64,000 nt of DNA from Anthonomus grandis grandis (taxonomy: Eukaryota > Arthropoda > Insecta > Coleoptera > Curculionidae). The DNA lies in NCBI RefSeq assembly GCF_022605725.1, contig NC_065546.1, forward strand, positions 33,290,227 to 33,354,226, written 5' to 3'. Positions 11,578-20,928 of this stretch are shown here, piece after piece (position 1 is the stretch's first letter; every line of letters starts with the position of its first letter). Under the pieces are notes generated by a model, which saw only the letters and a list, made by a program, of their open reading frames with translations, was not told the DNA's origin and made no database searches. Both the position numbers and the translations under genes were made by a program.

Positions 11578-12033
11578 TTAAAGCTTAGACTTTGGTATCA
11601 AAGAAATCAAGTTATTTGTCGCAAAAACATTATTGGGGTCCAGCTCATTTTTTACGGATCGATAGAGTTCAGCTCCCACTTCAGAAACTGTACTTTTATA
11701 CCATTTCCTTCTTAGTTTCCCAACCCCGTGGTGGTGGGAAATGCTGCCCCCACAAGCGATTATTTCATCACGCGCCTTCTCTTCGAGCATATGATGGACT
11801 TGCACTGGGTCTTCGGGTAAATGGAAGAAATTGAACCCCAAGTAAAAGTAAATCACGCATCCAGCATCGTAAGTCTGCGTAACGCGCGAATTGATCATGT
11901 AATGTGTAATTCCCAGTTTGATGCACTCGGTTTCCACCACGTATTTTACGTTTCTAATTAGTCGGACCGCTCGGTCCCAAGGCACTGATGTTTCGAAGGA
12001 TTCGGCCGACACGCTGTATTCAATTGCTAAGTC
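11578..12033 (-). CDS. AGPS: AGPS exon 7: C-terminal catalytic part and PTS1
   Basis: Preceded by acceptor TTTTTTTGCAG. Encodes DLAIEYSVSAESFETSVPWD, RVTQTYDAGCVIYFYLGFNF, then ISHHHGVGKLRRKWY, the histidine cluster known in this family to be needed for activity, and LDPNNVFATNNL. It ends IPKSKL then TAA. The SKL terminus is a canonical type-1 peroxisomal signal, unlike the N-terminal PTS2 used by the mammalian enzyme (established knowledge). The exon is intact. Confidence 0.95.
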   Translation of the reverse strand, partial: DLAIEYSVSAESFETSVPWDRAVRLIRNVKYVVETECIKLGITHYMINSRVTQTYDAGCVIYFYLGFNFFHLPEDPVQVHHMLEEKARDEIIACGGSISHHHGVGKLRRKWYKSTVSEVGAELYRSVKNELDPNNVFATNNLISLIPKSKL

Positions 12034-12241
12034 CTGCAAAAAAAAAGAACTATGAACACGTTAATATGACTAGTAAAAGTAAATGTTGACCTTCATACCA
12101 ATATAAGGATAAATTTAGGTTATTGGCATTTCGTCATACATGTCATTGCGAAATCTGTATAAAGTAAATATAGAGAAGTAGTACTAGTAGTAGTAGTAGT
12201 ATTTTTCTAGCGGATCCATTTTGAAAAAAAATTAAACTATC

Positions 12242-12345
12242 AGATGCGCTGACAAGGGGTACGGTAAAGATAGCGCCTAAACAATACGAGGCAAAGCAAA
12301 AAATTATATAACAAACTTTTAGGATTGTAAAAAATCTACACTGAA
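12242..12345. repeat. Dispersed repeat, copy A (copy B at 54893-55010)
   Basis: GATGCGCTGACAAGGGGTACGG...ATAGCGCCTAAACAATACGAG matches 54893 onward (GATATATGCGTCACAAGGCATACGG...ATAGCGCATAAAATATACGAG) through about 100 bp. Both copies sit next to a TACAGGGTG transposon end (12361 and 55061). Function unknown. Confidence 0.6.
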
Positions 12346-12529
12346 AATATGTTTACCTATACAGGGTGTTTAAATTCATAACATCAAAAAAAAAAAAGAA
12401 ACTAGAAGGCATACATAGTTTTGACTGAAGAAAATATTAAGAAAGATTTAATTTTGGTGCTTTTTACATAATAAAAAAAAATCGAAAAATATTACTTTAA
12501 CAGTGAAATTTAATAATTTGGAACCGTCA

Positions 12530-13217
12530 AATAATAATAATAATAAGCCTTACTTCCAACAGGCAACTAGCCCAATAACAGGAAACAGTTGCAAAACAAT
12601 GAAAAATATAGTTTAAAAAAAAACACAAAACAAACCTAAAAGAATGAAATGAAAAGAAAAAAAGTAAAGTCACAATCTCAACAAATATCAAAAAAATTAG
12701 AACAAATAACTATTAATATGATATAAAAACCCAATTATAAAAGTTTAACAAGATAATCACATATTCAAGAAAATTAAATTAACTACAATATATCTACTAA
12801 GTATAACTTAAACACATGGGTCTTAATCCCAAGAGTAATGATCCATCCGTCGATCCAAGATATCGACAATCACATGAACCGGAGAGAAATTTATATTGCA
12901 CATGTGACAGATCCGATTAAATATAGCGCATATTGTATATAGTGGCGATTTCAACAGGATGTTAGTATGATGCCTTGGCAGAAAGAATGTTTGGGGATGT
13001 CTAGCATTAAGCCTAGGCACCATGAAACGTTCACCAGAAAGAAGTACAGGACTATCAATTAATCCATTCAGTAACCCATGCAGGAATTTTATAGAGAAGA
13101 TCAATCTTCTGAGATGTAATGGATGTAGGTTGAAGCGTTCCAATAGTTGCCGATGCTCAAACCCTCTAACTAGATATATGCCATCCTGCCTGAAGGCCAA
13201 AAACTTAGCAAATCTAT
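12530..13217 (-). mobile_element. LINE 3' fragment (C-terminal ORF2 region and tail)
   Basis: Minus-strand frame 13323-12823 contains QHRFAKFLAFRQDG, FNLHPLHLRRLIFSIKFLHG and VPRLNARHPQTFFLPRHHTN, the typical C-terminal region after reverse transcriptase in Jockey-like LINEs. The 3' untranslated part ends GGCTTATTATTATTATTATT near 12532. The 5' side stops near 13217, where a plus-strand LINE begins; the apparent start of this frame beyond 13240 is antisense to that element. Confidence 0.7.
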
Positions 13218-13900
13218 GCTGAAATAATGAAGTTATTTGTGAACTTTTTCCACAAAATGTTAGCAGCATCTTTGAGTTATCTACCACAACATTCTCAGGA
13301 AGTTCTACCGAATTTTTTACCATAAATTATATAGAAAAACATGAATTAAAAAACGCAATATTGTCTGTTGACCCTAAGAATGGTCCTGGACCTGATGGTA
13401 TGATGGTATTCCTTCAATTTTTTTGAAATCTTGTCGTATTTTCTTATTAAGTCTCTTTGGAAAGCTTTTTGAATTGCTTATTTTTAAACAACTCTTATTT
13501 AAAATAAAAGAAGCCATATCAATCCACATGAATTTTTCCAAAGAAGATCAGCTCTTACTAAGCTGATACCACTCGTTTAAAACCTCAACAAAAACATGGA
13601 ACAAGGTCTCCAGACATGCGCGGTATACAATGATTTTTCTAAAGCATTTGGTTTATCCAACGCTTTTTTTCAACCTTGACAATTTAAGCGTGGATTTAAC
13701 CTGACAGCTCTGAATATGTCGTAATAAATAGTGTTGAATCTGAAAGTAGTGGACGTTGGATAATGTTTTTCTGATAGTAATTACCTTTTGTACGCCGATG
13801 ATTTGAAAGTATATAAAGCTACTAAAAATCCATCAGACTTTCAAGCATTGCAATCAGATATTTCTAACTTTCCACATTAGTGAACATTAAATAAATTATT
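13217..13900 (+). mobile_element. LINE (Jockey-like) 5' portion, upstream of nested DIRS-1
   Basis: Plus strand: NEVICELFPQNVSSIFELST, then HELKNAILSVDPKNGPGPDG (RT block 1), VYNDFSKAFGLSN (first catalytic block, decayed), YLLYADDLKVYKATKN (catalytic YADD) and FQALQSDISNF. It resumes at 17026 after the DIRS insertion. Many frameshifts. Confidence 0.7.
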
Positions 13901-14058
13901 TATGATTATATTTCGCTATACTCGTCCAATTAGATTACACGCGTAGTCACACTATTAAAACTTTGTCGAGCACATTTTAAAGCTGATTCATATAAAAAGC
14001 CAACAAAAATGTTATCTGCTAGTCCCATCCCCTACCGTACGTGAATTATTACACTGTT
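13901..14058. repeat. DIRS-1 left inverted terminal repeat
   Basis: GCTATACTCGTCCAATTAG...CCCTACCGTACGTGAATTATT is complementary to 16816-16965. Confidence 0.88.
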
Positions 14059-14119
14059 GTGCTTTGCCGAGTAAATACGAATTTGGTTTTGACTTAACGA
14101 GCTTATAATTTAAATAAAA

Positions 14120-15022
14120 TGCCGAAAAGACGTAGAAGTGTTAATGATAGTGAGAAATTAGAGAGGAAGCGGCAAAAGCTTTTAAGAAGTTTGGAAAAAT
14201 TAGACAAAAAACGTCAGAGAAATAGGAATAGAAGCAGTAGTAAGTGTTTTAAAAATGTTAAATTTGGGTAAAACCGTTCAACCCAATTAAAAATCATAGG
14301 CTAAAACCGTTAAAGCCTTTTTATGATTTTTTAATTAAACAAAGAAAATAATGAAATTTTGGGTAAAACCGTTAAACCCATAGGTCTCCCTCATGCCAAC
14401 AACAATACCAAGAAGAAAATCCAAAAGTTCTGAGACTTTTGAGCGAGGTACCAACAGGAAGTGAGCCAGTTTTTGGACCGGATGTTCATCAGGCTCTGGC
14501 AGAGCGTTGGAACAAATATTTAACATTGGGATTAGAAAAGTTAGAAAAGGAGGATATGGAGAGAAAATACTTAATCCCTCAAAATATTTCTGGTTTACGG
14601 GCTCCTCTGCTAAATCCAGAGTTGGAGGCATCTCTAGAAGAGTCCATTAAAAAGAATGACAATATGTTTCTACCATTAAAAAACACGTTGGAGTGGCACT
14701 TGCTTCGGTTGCCAATGTAATTGATGGAATGTTAAAAGAAAATATAGCTTCCTCAGAAACAGCCCAAGTTAATTTAAACGAAAAAATGTTACCTAGTATA
14801 GTGGATATTGGTAAAATTCTATATGACGTATTTCATATGCTTTCTACAAATCGAAAATATCATATAGAGGCTCATATGAACCACACAGTAAGAAAAATTA
14901 TTAAAGAAAGTAAACCAGATGAATTGCTGTGCGGGAAAAATTTTGCAGAAAAATGTAAAGAGGTTAAAAACCAATGGAGAACAGGAAAAGAAATGATGAA
15001 GACTGTAAGTTCTGATATATAA
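14120..15022 (+). pseudogene. DIRS-1 gag-like ORF, broken in three frames
   Basis: Starts at ATG 14120 with a basic coiled-coil-like N-terminus (MPKRRRSVNDSEKLERKRQK), interrupted after about 50 codons by the hairpin segment 14264-14380. It resumes with PTGSEPVFGPDVHQALAERW, YLIPQNISGLRAPLLNPELE (14439-14690), then shifts frame to VGVALASVANVIDGMLKENI and ends ...MKTVSSDI-TAA at 15022. The block order (alanine-rich helix after a P-x-L-NPE motif) fits DIRS gag proteins. AGTAGTAAGTG at 14235 could be a splice donor, so part of the interruption might be an intron (inference). Confidence 0.7.
14264..14380. repeat. Three hairpins with a common AAAACCGTT loop in DIRS-1
   Basis: Hairpin 1: stem TTGGGT/ACCCAA (14264-14269, 14281-14286). 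Hairpin 2: inner stem GGCT/AGCC (14299-14302, 14314-14317) inside a 14-bp outer stem (14285-14298 with 14322-14336, one bulge). Hairpin 3: TGGGT/ACCCA (14360-14364, 14376-14380). All three loops contain AAAACCGTT followed by A or C. Confidence 0.75.
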
Positions 15023-16499
15023 GGTGGAAGATTAAAAAACTATATTGAAAATTGGTTACATATTACTTCTGACAAAACCATTTTGTCATGGGTAAATGGG
15101 TACAAAATTCCATTTACTAGAAAACCGTTTCAAGATAGTTATTTTCCAACCCAAATTCAGGAAAATGAAATAAAAGATTATATAACTGCTATATCAGAAT
15201 TACTCAACAAAGGGGTAATAAGAAAATGTAAACTGTTAAAAGATCGGATTTTATCGCCTTTTTTTCTTGTATCAAAATCCGATAAATCCAAACGTTTTAT
15301 TTTAAACTTAAAAAGTGTAAACAAATTTCTTAGTCCCCCTCATTTTAAATTAGACAACTATAAAACGGCCACAATTGACTTGAAAGATGCCTATTATATG
15401 GTAGCTATAAATAATAAACATAGAAAATATCTTAGGTTTGAATTTCAAAATAAACTTTATGAATTTAATTGCTTGCCTATGGGGTTATCAACGGCTCCTT
15501 ACGGTTTTACTAAGCTTTTAAAGCCAATATTTAATTATTTTCGCCTAATAGGTATTTTGGGCACAATTTATTTAGATGACATTTTTTTACTGGGAAAGAC
15601 TAATCAGGAAGTAGAAAAGAGTGTATCTATCGTTTCATTTATTTTACAAAAACTAGGGTTTATAATAAACAGGAAAAAATCTAAATTTAAGCCGGAACAA
15701 GTGTGTGAATATTTGGGATATATTTACAATAGTCAAAATAAGACAATTTCTCTTCCTAAGAATAAAAAACAAACAATTAAAAATGCTATACACGTATTTT
15801 TTAAAAAAAGAACATGTAAAATTAGAGATTTATCTAGAGTTATTGGGTTGTTAATTTCCGCTTGTCCAGCTGTACAATATGGGTGGCTACATACTAAAAG
15901 GTTAGAACGAGAAAAATTTCTGGGATTAAAGAAATTCGGAAGTTATAACTCAAAGATATCGGTGTCCAAAATTATTCGTCAGGAATTGTTATGGTGGAAA
16001 CTAACCCTAGATAAATCTTTTAATGACTTTAGTTGTAAAAGATATTCTTACGAAATTTATACAGATGCGTAAAACGGGATGGGGTGCTGCATGTAATACA
16101 GAAGCCACACGGGGATTTTGGAGTCAAAATAAAATGAAACATCACATAAACTTTCTTGAGCTTTTGGCTGTATATTATGCCTTACAGTGTTTTGTTTCAG
16201 AAGCAAGAAATTGTAACATTCTTCTCCGTGTAGATAACAAGACTGCGATAGCATACATAAATAAAATGGGGGGCATACAATTCGAGAAATTAAATAGACT
16301 AAGTAGGCAAATATGGTTATGGTGTGAAAATCGAAAATTAATGCTTTATGCTTCATATATTCCTTCAAAAGAAAATACAATAGCAGATAATCAATCTAGA
16401 AATCTCAATTTTGAGACAGAATATTCGTTAAATAAATTTAATTTTACACAAATCGTAAGACAATTTGGAAATTCTACGCATTTCCCCCTTTTCCTATAA
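15023..16499 (+). pseudogene. DIRS-1 reverse transcriptase-RNase H
   Basis: In the same frame as the last gag segment, separated by one TAA (15020-15022). Begins GGRLKNYIENWLHITSDK and continues with RFILNLKSVNKF, ATIDLKDAYYMV (catalytic Asp), NCLPMGLSTAP, TIYLDDIFLLG (catalytic YLDD) and LGFIINRKKS. RNase H follows: YTDA, then a frame change at 16069 caused by two missing bases, KTGWGAACN, INFLELLAVYYAL, LLRVDNKTAIAYI and IPSKENTIADNQSR, so the D-E-D-D residues are present. The tail ILVVPYWPNQSWFSLF is the usual post-RNase H motif. The chain is otherwise well kept, suggesting recent loss. Confidence 0.9.
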
Positions 16500-16673
16500 T
16501 AGGACGCGTTTTAAAAAAGATTGTAGAAGATAAATCTAAGGGAATTCTTGTTGTACCATATTGGCCTAATCAGTCTTGGTTTTCACTATTTATAAGACTT
16601 ACTATTTATAAGACTATTAGTAACAAAACCCTTGATTTTTGAACCTAGTAAAAAACTCCTTTTGTGAGTTTTT

Positions 16674-16765
16674 GACGAGTATAGCGAAATATAATTAAAG
16701 GAACAAACGACTTACCTGTAGGAAGTTCGTTCCAAATTATATGAGCTATACTCGTCCAATTAGAG
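16674..16765. repeat. DIRS-1 internal complementary region
   Basis: Left part (GACGAGTATAGCGAAATATA) is complementary to the element's left end; right part (TTCGTTCCAAATTATATGAG) is complementary to its right end. It contains ACTTACCTGTAGGAAGTTCG, also seen in altered form in DIRS-2. Confidence 0.85.
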
Positions 16766-16815
16766 TCCCTCCCATATAACCCTCCCAGATCATTACCTTT
16801 TGAAGTTTTTTCCTC

Positions 16816-16965
16816 AACAGTGTAATGATTCACGTACGGTAGGGGATGGGGCTAGCAGGTAACATTTTTGTTGGCTTTTTATATGAATCAGCTTTAAAAT
16901 GTGCTCGACAAAGTTTCAATAGTGTGGCTACGCGTGTAATCTAATTGGACGAGTATAGCTCATAT
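16816..16965. repeat. DIRS-1 right inverted terminal repeat
   Basis: Complement of 13901-14058. The unique extension to 17025 (GGAACGAACTTCCTACAGG...) pairs with the internal complementary region. Confidence 0.85.
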
Positions 16966-17025
16966 AATTTGGAACGAACTTCCTACAGGTAAGTCGTTTG
17001 TTCCTTTAATTATATGTCAGTATAT

Positions 17026-17890
17026 ACTTTTCTTAAGCAAATCCGCAAGTGTAGAACAAATGTGATGTTTATATTGATGGAACTAAATTTAAAGTATGTG
17101 GATTGCATTAGGGTATGTGTGTGACCTTAAATTCTAGGATGTTTTTTGTCTTACATCAAGAAAATTGTGTTCAAAGAGCGATTAAAATTATAGGATTTAT
17201 ACCTCGAATAAATACCAGTTCTAGTAATATTAGCTCATTCATTTTACTATATAATTCGTTGGCAGGGCCTATGGTTAAGTATGCAACAGTTATTTGAAGT
17301 CCGATGTTTCACAAATAAATTGATCAGTTGGAAATTGTACAATATTAAATTTTACATTTGATCGACCTATGTATTTTCTCAGTTATAGTGAAAACTTTTA
17401 CGGTATGGAATCTTTAAGAGAAGGTAGATTTTTTTTCATCCAATTTTTGTACATAGGATTATTAATAATCAAATTGACTTCCTTTTTTAATGAGAAAACT
17501 TATGTATTAGTATATTATTAGTTAACTTATGACTCAGTGAAGACCGCGCATTGGGAGTGGGTGATTCTGGGGTTAGCGAAAAGGGACTGTTCAGGCCCAC
17601 TTGCCGAGCTCTAGCTCTCCCACCCTTACTACTACTACTATGTATTAGTACGAACCCTTACATTCTACGTAAAAGGCAAACTGATTTCCAGGTAATCTTC
17701 CAACTATTTATTAAACTCTCCATTATTTAGATGTGCTAGACATTTTATTACATTCGAGCTTGAATTCCAACGCAGACTTATTCTTTGACGGTATCAATGT
17801 ATGTGAGTATGTAATCAATGTTAAATTAAGTCAAATACTTTTTAAAAAATGTGTTTTGGGGTAGTTAACTCTATCTGTTTTAAAGCCTTT
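17026..17890 (+). mobile_element. LINE (Jockey-like) 3' portion, downstream of nested DIRS-1
   Basis: Continues the element at 13217-13900: LFLSKSASVEQM, YIDGTKFKVCGLH, RAIKIIGFIPRI, ILLYNSLAGPMVKYATVI and IDQLEIVQ. The C-terminal region (KLTSFFNEKTYVLVRTLTFY) reads through once the insertion at 17513-17638 is set aside. Ends near the AATAAATACATAAATAAT at about 17892. Confidence 0.65.
17513..17638 (+). mobile_element. SINE-like or 5'-truncated LINE insertion with 12-bp target duplication
   Basis: This 126-bp GC-rich segment ends CCCTTACTACTACTAC and is flanked by TATGTATTAGTA at 17501-17512 and 17639-17650. Duplicated target and simple-repeat 3' tail indicate target-primed retroposition. 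Its removal restores the coding sense of the surrounding LINE. Confidence 0.75.
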
Positions 17891-17919
17891 GTAATAAATA
17901 CATAAATAATTAAATCTAT

Positions 17920-18110
17920 TATTCTGGTAAAATTAAATTTTATCCTGGCAAACATTATTAGCATTTTAAAAGAACTGAAAATAATTGTTAATACGGTTAG
18001 GTCAGATAGGATTCCAGGTAAGTATTGGCATTTTTATTCTAGTTATTATAAATATACAGATTATGCAATGTATCCCAAGTTTTGCAAGGATTAGGTATTT
18101 TGGGAAGCTA
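17920..18110 (+). mobile_element. Decayed LINE RT fragment
   Basis: Plus-strand frame reads ILKELKIIVNTVRSDRIPG and KYWHFYSSYYKYTD, resembling the GPDGIP RT block. Weak. Confidence 0.35.
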
Positions 18111-18149
18111 CAAAATTTAAATATTGTTTTTTCTCCTAATCATAAAAAC

Positions 18150-18425
18150 GCTTAAGTTACAATGCATATTTCCGTAGAACTTTTTCCCTATCCCGCATCT
18201 TAATATTATCTGTTAACCATTCTGCTTTAGGTTTGGACACTTTTCTTGTTTTTACGAGCGTATGTTTGTCAAACACGAGGGAATTAAGAAAACTATTTTT
18301 CTCATCAATATCTTCAACTTGAATAATCGAATACTAATCTATAGTTAAAATATCGTTTTTGAAATGCTGAAAATTAAAATTACAGAAACAACAATAAACA
18401 ATAATTTTTGGCGGAGCTTTTAATT
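18150..18425 (-). mobile_element. LINE linker fragment between endonuclease and RT
   Basis: Minus strand: VEDIDEKNSFLNSLVFDKHT then LVKTRKVSKPKAEWLTDNIK and MRDREKVLRKYA. This is the PLKTKRV...PWLTDNIK block typical of Jockey/CR1 LINEs. One stop only. Confidence 0.65.
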
Positions 18426-18448
18426 TAGGTGTCGACATATCAAAAAAG

Positions 18449-20054
18449 TACAATTTGTCAGAAACAAAACAGTCCACCTTCCCTGAAAATCTTAAAAAAT
18501 ACATTCTCTAGCCAAAAGCCGCCGAACGCGTCAAATTTAATATTGAGGGGGACATTTATTGACAGAAATTGCGTTTCTCATACATCATCCCTCACTCCCT
18601 AGAGCCCCCATATCAATTTTTTAATGGGAATATGGTTCGAGTGATGAAGGTAATTGAATTAAAGGTAATTTTATTTTCTAAATAGTCCTATTTTAGTCCT
18701 AGTTATTTTTATTTTGGTATCGTTGTTTTGTTGAAGTGAACAAAAACAAAAATAGCACGAAGTATTTGTTTAATCTAGTCCTGATGATATAACAATGGTT
18801 TATGTGCTGTAAGAGAGAATTGAGTTCGTGGGTCTTTATTATAGTCTAGTCTAGTAAATCGTAATGAATTATAGTCTATGTATGTATTATAGTCTAGTAA
18901 ATCGTAATGAATTTAATGACGAAGTTTCAAGAAACAGGATCAGTACAAAACTGAAAAAATGAAGTTAAGCATCCAGTGAGAAACGAAGTGGTAGAAATTG
19001 CAGTGTTATGATGTTGAGATGAAACATAATACATCTGCTCGAAAAATTCCTACTGCATCTGGCGTGTCTAAAAGTACCGTTCCTAAATTTTAAAATTACA
19101 CCAATATCATGCCTACAAAATTAAAGCAGTAAATAAGCTAAATGAAGAAGATTTTGATCGTCGTGTACAATTTTGTGAGTACTTTACTAATAGGTTAAAT
19201 CGTGAGAGAAATTTGATCTAAATGCTTCTTTTTTTACATTATAAAGTCAATAGAGACAATTGTTGACACTGCAGCGACACTAATCCTCCAGAAACACATA
19301 CCAAGAACATATTGTTGGACCTTTTTTTATTAATACAAATAGAGCAGAAAATTGATTGGAACTTCTGCAGGGCACCATCAAACCCAGAATAACTGAGTTA
19401 CTTGAACAAGATGATAACCTTCTAGAAAATAAACTGATGTTTCAACAAAATAGGGCTCAACCACATTATGCTGATGCCGTTCGTCATTTTTTTTTAGGCA
19501 ACGTATTTCCTACACAATGGATTGGAGTTACCGTAAAATGGCCTCCTAGATCTCCCGATCTTACCTGCTGAAAGCCTGACTCCCTTGAAGATTCGAAATA
19601 GAATTGTTAACGAATGTCAGTTAATAACGCCCGAAATTTTCACTAATGGGCACAGACGTTTTGAACAACAATTCTATTTTTGTATAGAAGTCAACAAAGA
19701 TAATTTTCAACATTTAATAAAATAGGTGTTGGATACTTTGAATTTTTTTGGTTTAAAATAAGGTTTTTTTTTTATCCTTATTTTCCATTATTCTTGAGAA
19801 CGAATATAAAAATACGACGATAAAATAAAAAAAATTTAAATAGGGCTATGTAGAGAATAAAATTACCTTTAATTCAAGGTATCACCACATTCCCATTCTA
19901 AAAAATTTACATAGATGCTCTGGGATGAGGGGATGATGTTAGAGAAACGCAATTTCTGTCCCTCAATCTTAAATTTGACGTGTTCAGCTGATTTAAACAA
20001 TTTATTTTTAAAGATTTTTAGGGTGGACTATTTTGTCTCGGACACTCTGAAGTA
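18449..20054 (+). mobile_element. Tc1/mariner-superfamily element with ~240-bp inverted repeats
   Basis: The ends (TAC...GTCAGAAACAAAACAGTCCACC and the complement of GGTGGACTATTTTGTCTCGGAC) are inverted. Inner repeat blocks include GCGTCAAATTTAATATTGAGG / CCTCAATCTTAAATTTGACG and AATTACCTTTAATTCAA. A short internal duplication of TAGTCTAGTAAATCGTAATGAATT lies at 18845-18915. Confidence 0.8.
18905..19725 (+). pseudogene. Mariner-type transposase, heavily decayed
   Basis: Fragments in order: KFQETGSVQ, HPVRNEVVEIAVL, QYHAYKIKAVNKLNEEDFDR and RVQFCEYFTNR; then a deletion, VNRDNC, FVGPFFI-like remains, MFQQNRAQPHYADAVRHFFL (the second catalytic Asp appears as Asn), WIGVTVKWPPRSPDLTC and FTNGHRRFEQQFYF. 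Several frameshifts. Confidence 0.75.
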
Positions 20055-20059
20055 TCAGC

Positions 20060-20928
20060 ATTAATAGTACCAGCTGACTTTAATTTTTTTTTTAAATAAA
20101 CATTTGACTAATAAGCTGTCAATAAGGCTTTTCCTGCATTTGTTGTAGGTTCATTAAGAATTTATGTCAGATCGCATGTATCCAAACCTGACATAACCGG
20201 ATTTGTGATTAATATTATAGAAAAATCCTGAAATAAAAATATTGTTATATTTTATAGCACATAATCTTCTTTAAGTGCCGCACATTTGTAATTTTAATCC
20301 AACCTGATATAATTCACTATAAAAATAATTATTATAAAACAAAAAAAATTATTATACAATTAATTTCCACGTGTATGTTATTCATTAGATATATAATTTT
20401 TTTGAATTGAAAATAAAATAAAACTTTAACATATAACACATGAGGCGTTCAGTTGCAAAACTGCTTAAATCCATTTTTATTCAAAAATGACATATGTGTG
20501 GCGCTGTCTTCTTTAAGACGTTTGACATAAGATGTCCAATTTATTTGGCCACAAAACTTGATAAATCCCAAAGAAATTGCCTTCGAAAAAGTAGTAACGG
20601 TAGCAAAACTTTTAATCCTGTGTAAATAATGTTTCAAAAGTGTTTCAAAAGTTTCAAAAAATTTTCAGTCCATTAATCTGCAACGTTTTCAAAACTCTTT
20701 TCTTCCATTTGCACTTATACCACAGTAATAATACGCGGAATCAAAACTGTTTTGTTCCGCGAGATCTTACAGGCATGTGTTCCACAAATAATATTTTTAT
20801 GGTTTAGTTTTGTTTTGACTGCGGTATAAATAGGTACGTTGATTTTGTTTGTGCAGTGCTTAAAAGTTAATTTGTGCTGTTTTTGTTAAAAATTTGTTAA
20901 TATAAAGAGTCTTACACACATTGTGATA
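20060..20928. other. Non-coding stretch between mariner element and pseudogene
   Basis: No recognisable gene. A short minus-strand frame at 20637-20449 has no family resemblance that I can see and is treated as chance. Confidence 0.4.

Larger units (their letters stand above)
13901..17025 (+). mobile_element. DIRS-1: DIRS-like retrotransposon lacking its recombinase
   Basis: Inverted terminal repeats at 13901-14058 and 16816-16965 surround gag, RT and RNase H coding remains. An internal segment at 16674-16765 is complementary to both element ends joined together, the internal complementary region expected of DIRS circle-junction replication. No tyrosine recombinase or methyltransferase coding is present: RNase H is followed within about 180 bp by the internal complementary region. 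Inserted in a plus-strand LINE whose frame LFMII...CQYILF is interrupted. Confidence 0.88.

Noticed and set aside
12823..13323. Whole 166-residue minus-strand frame as one gene
   Set aside because: Only the part below about 13220 matches LINE C-termini; the rest is antisense to the plus-strand RT segment.
12530..13890. Opposite-strand LINE halves that resemble a twin-priming 5' inversion
   Set aside because: The plus-strand half continues beyond DIRS-1 to its own C-terminus near 17890, and the minus-strand half has its own 3' tail, so these are two separate elements.
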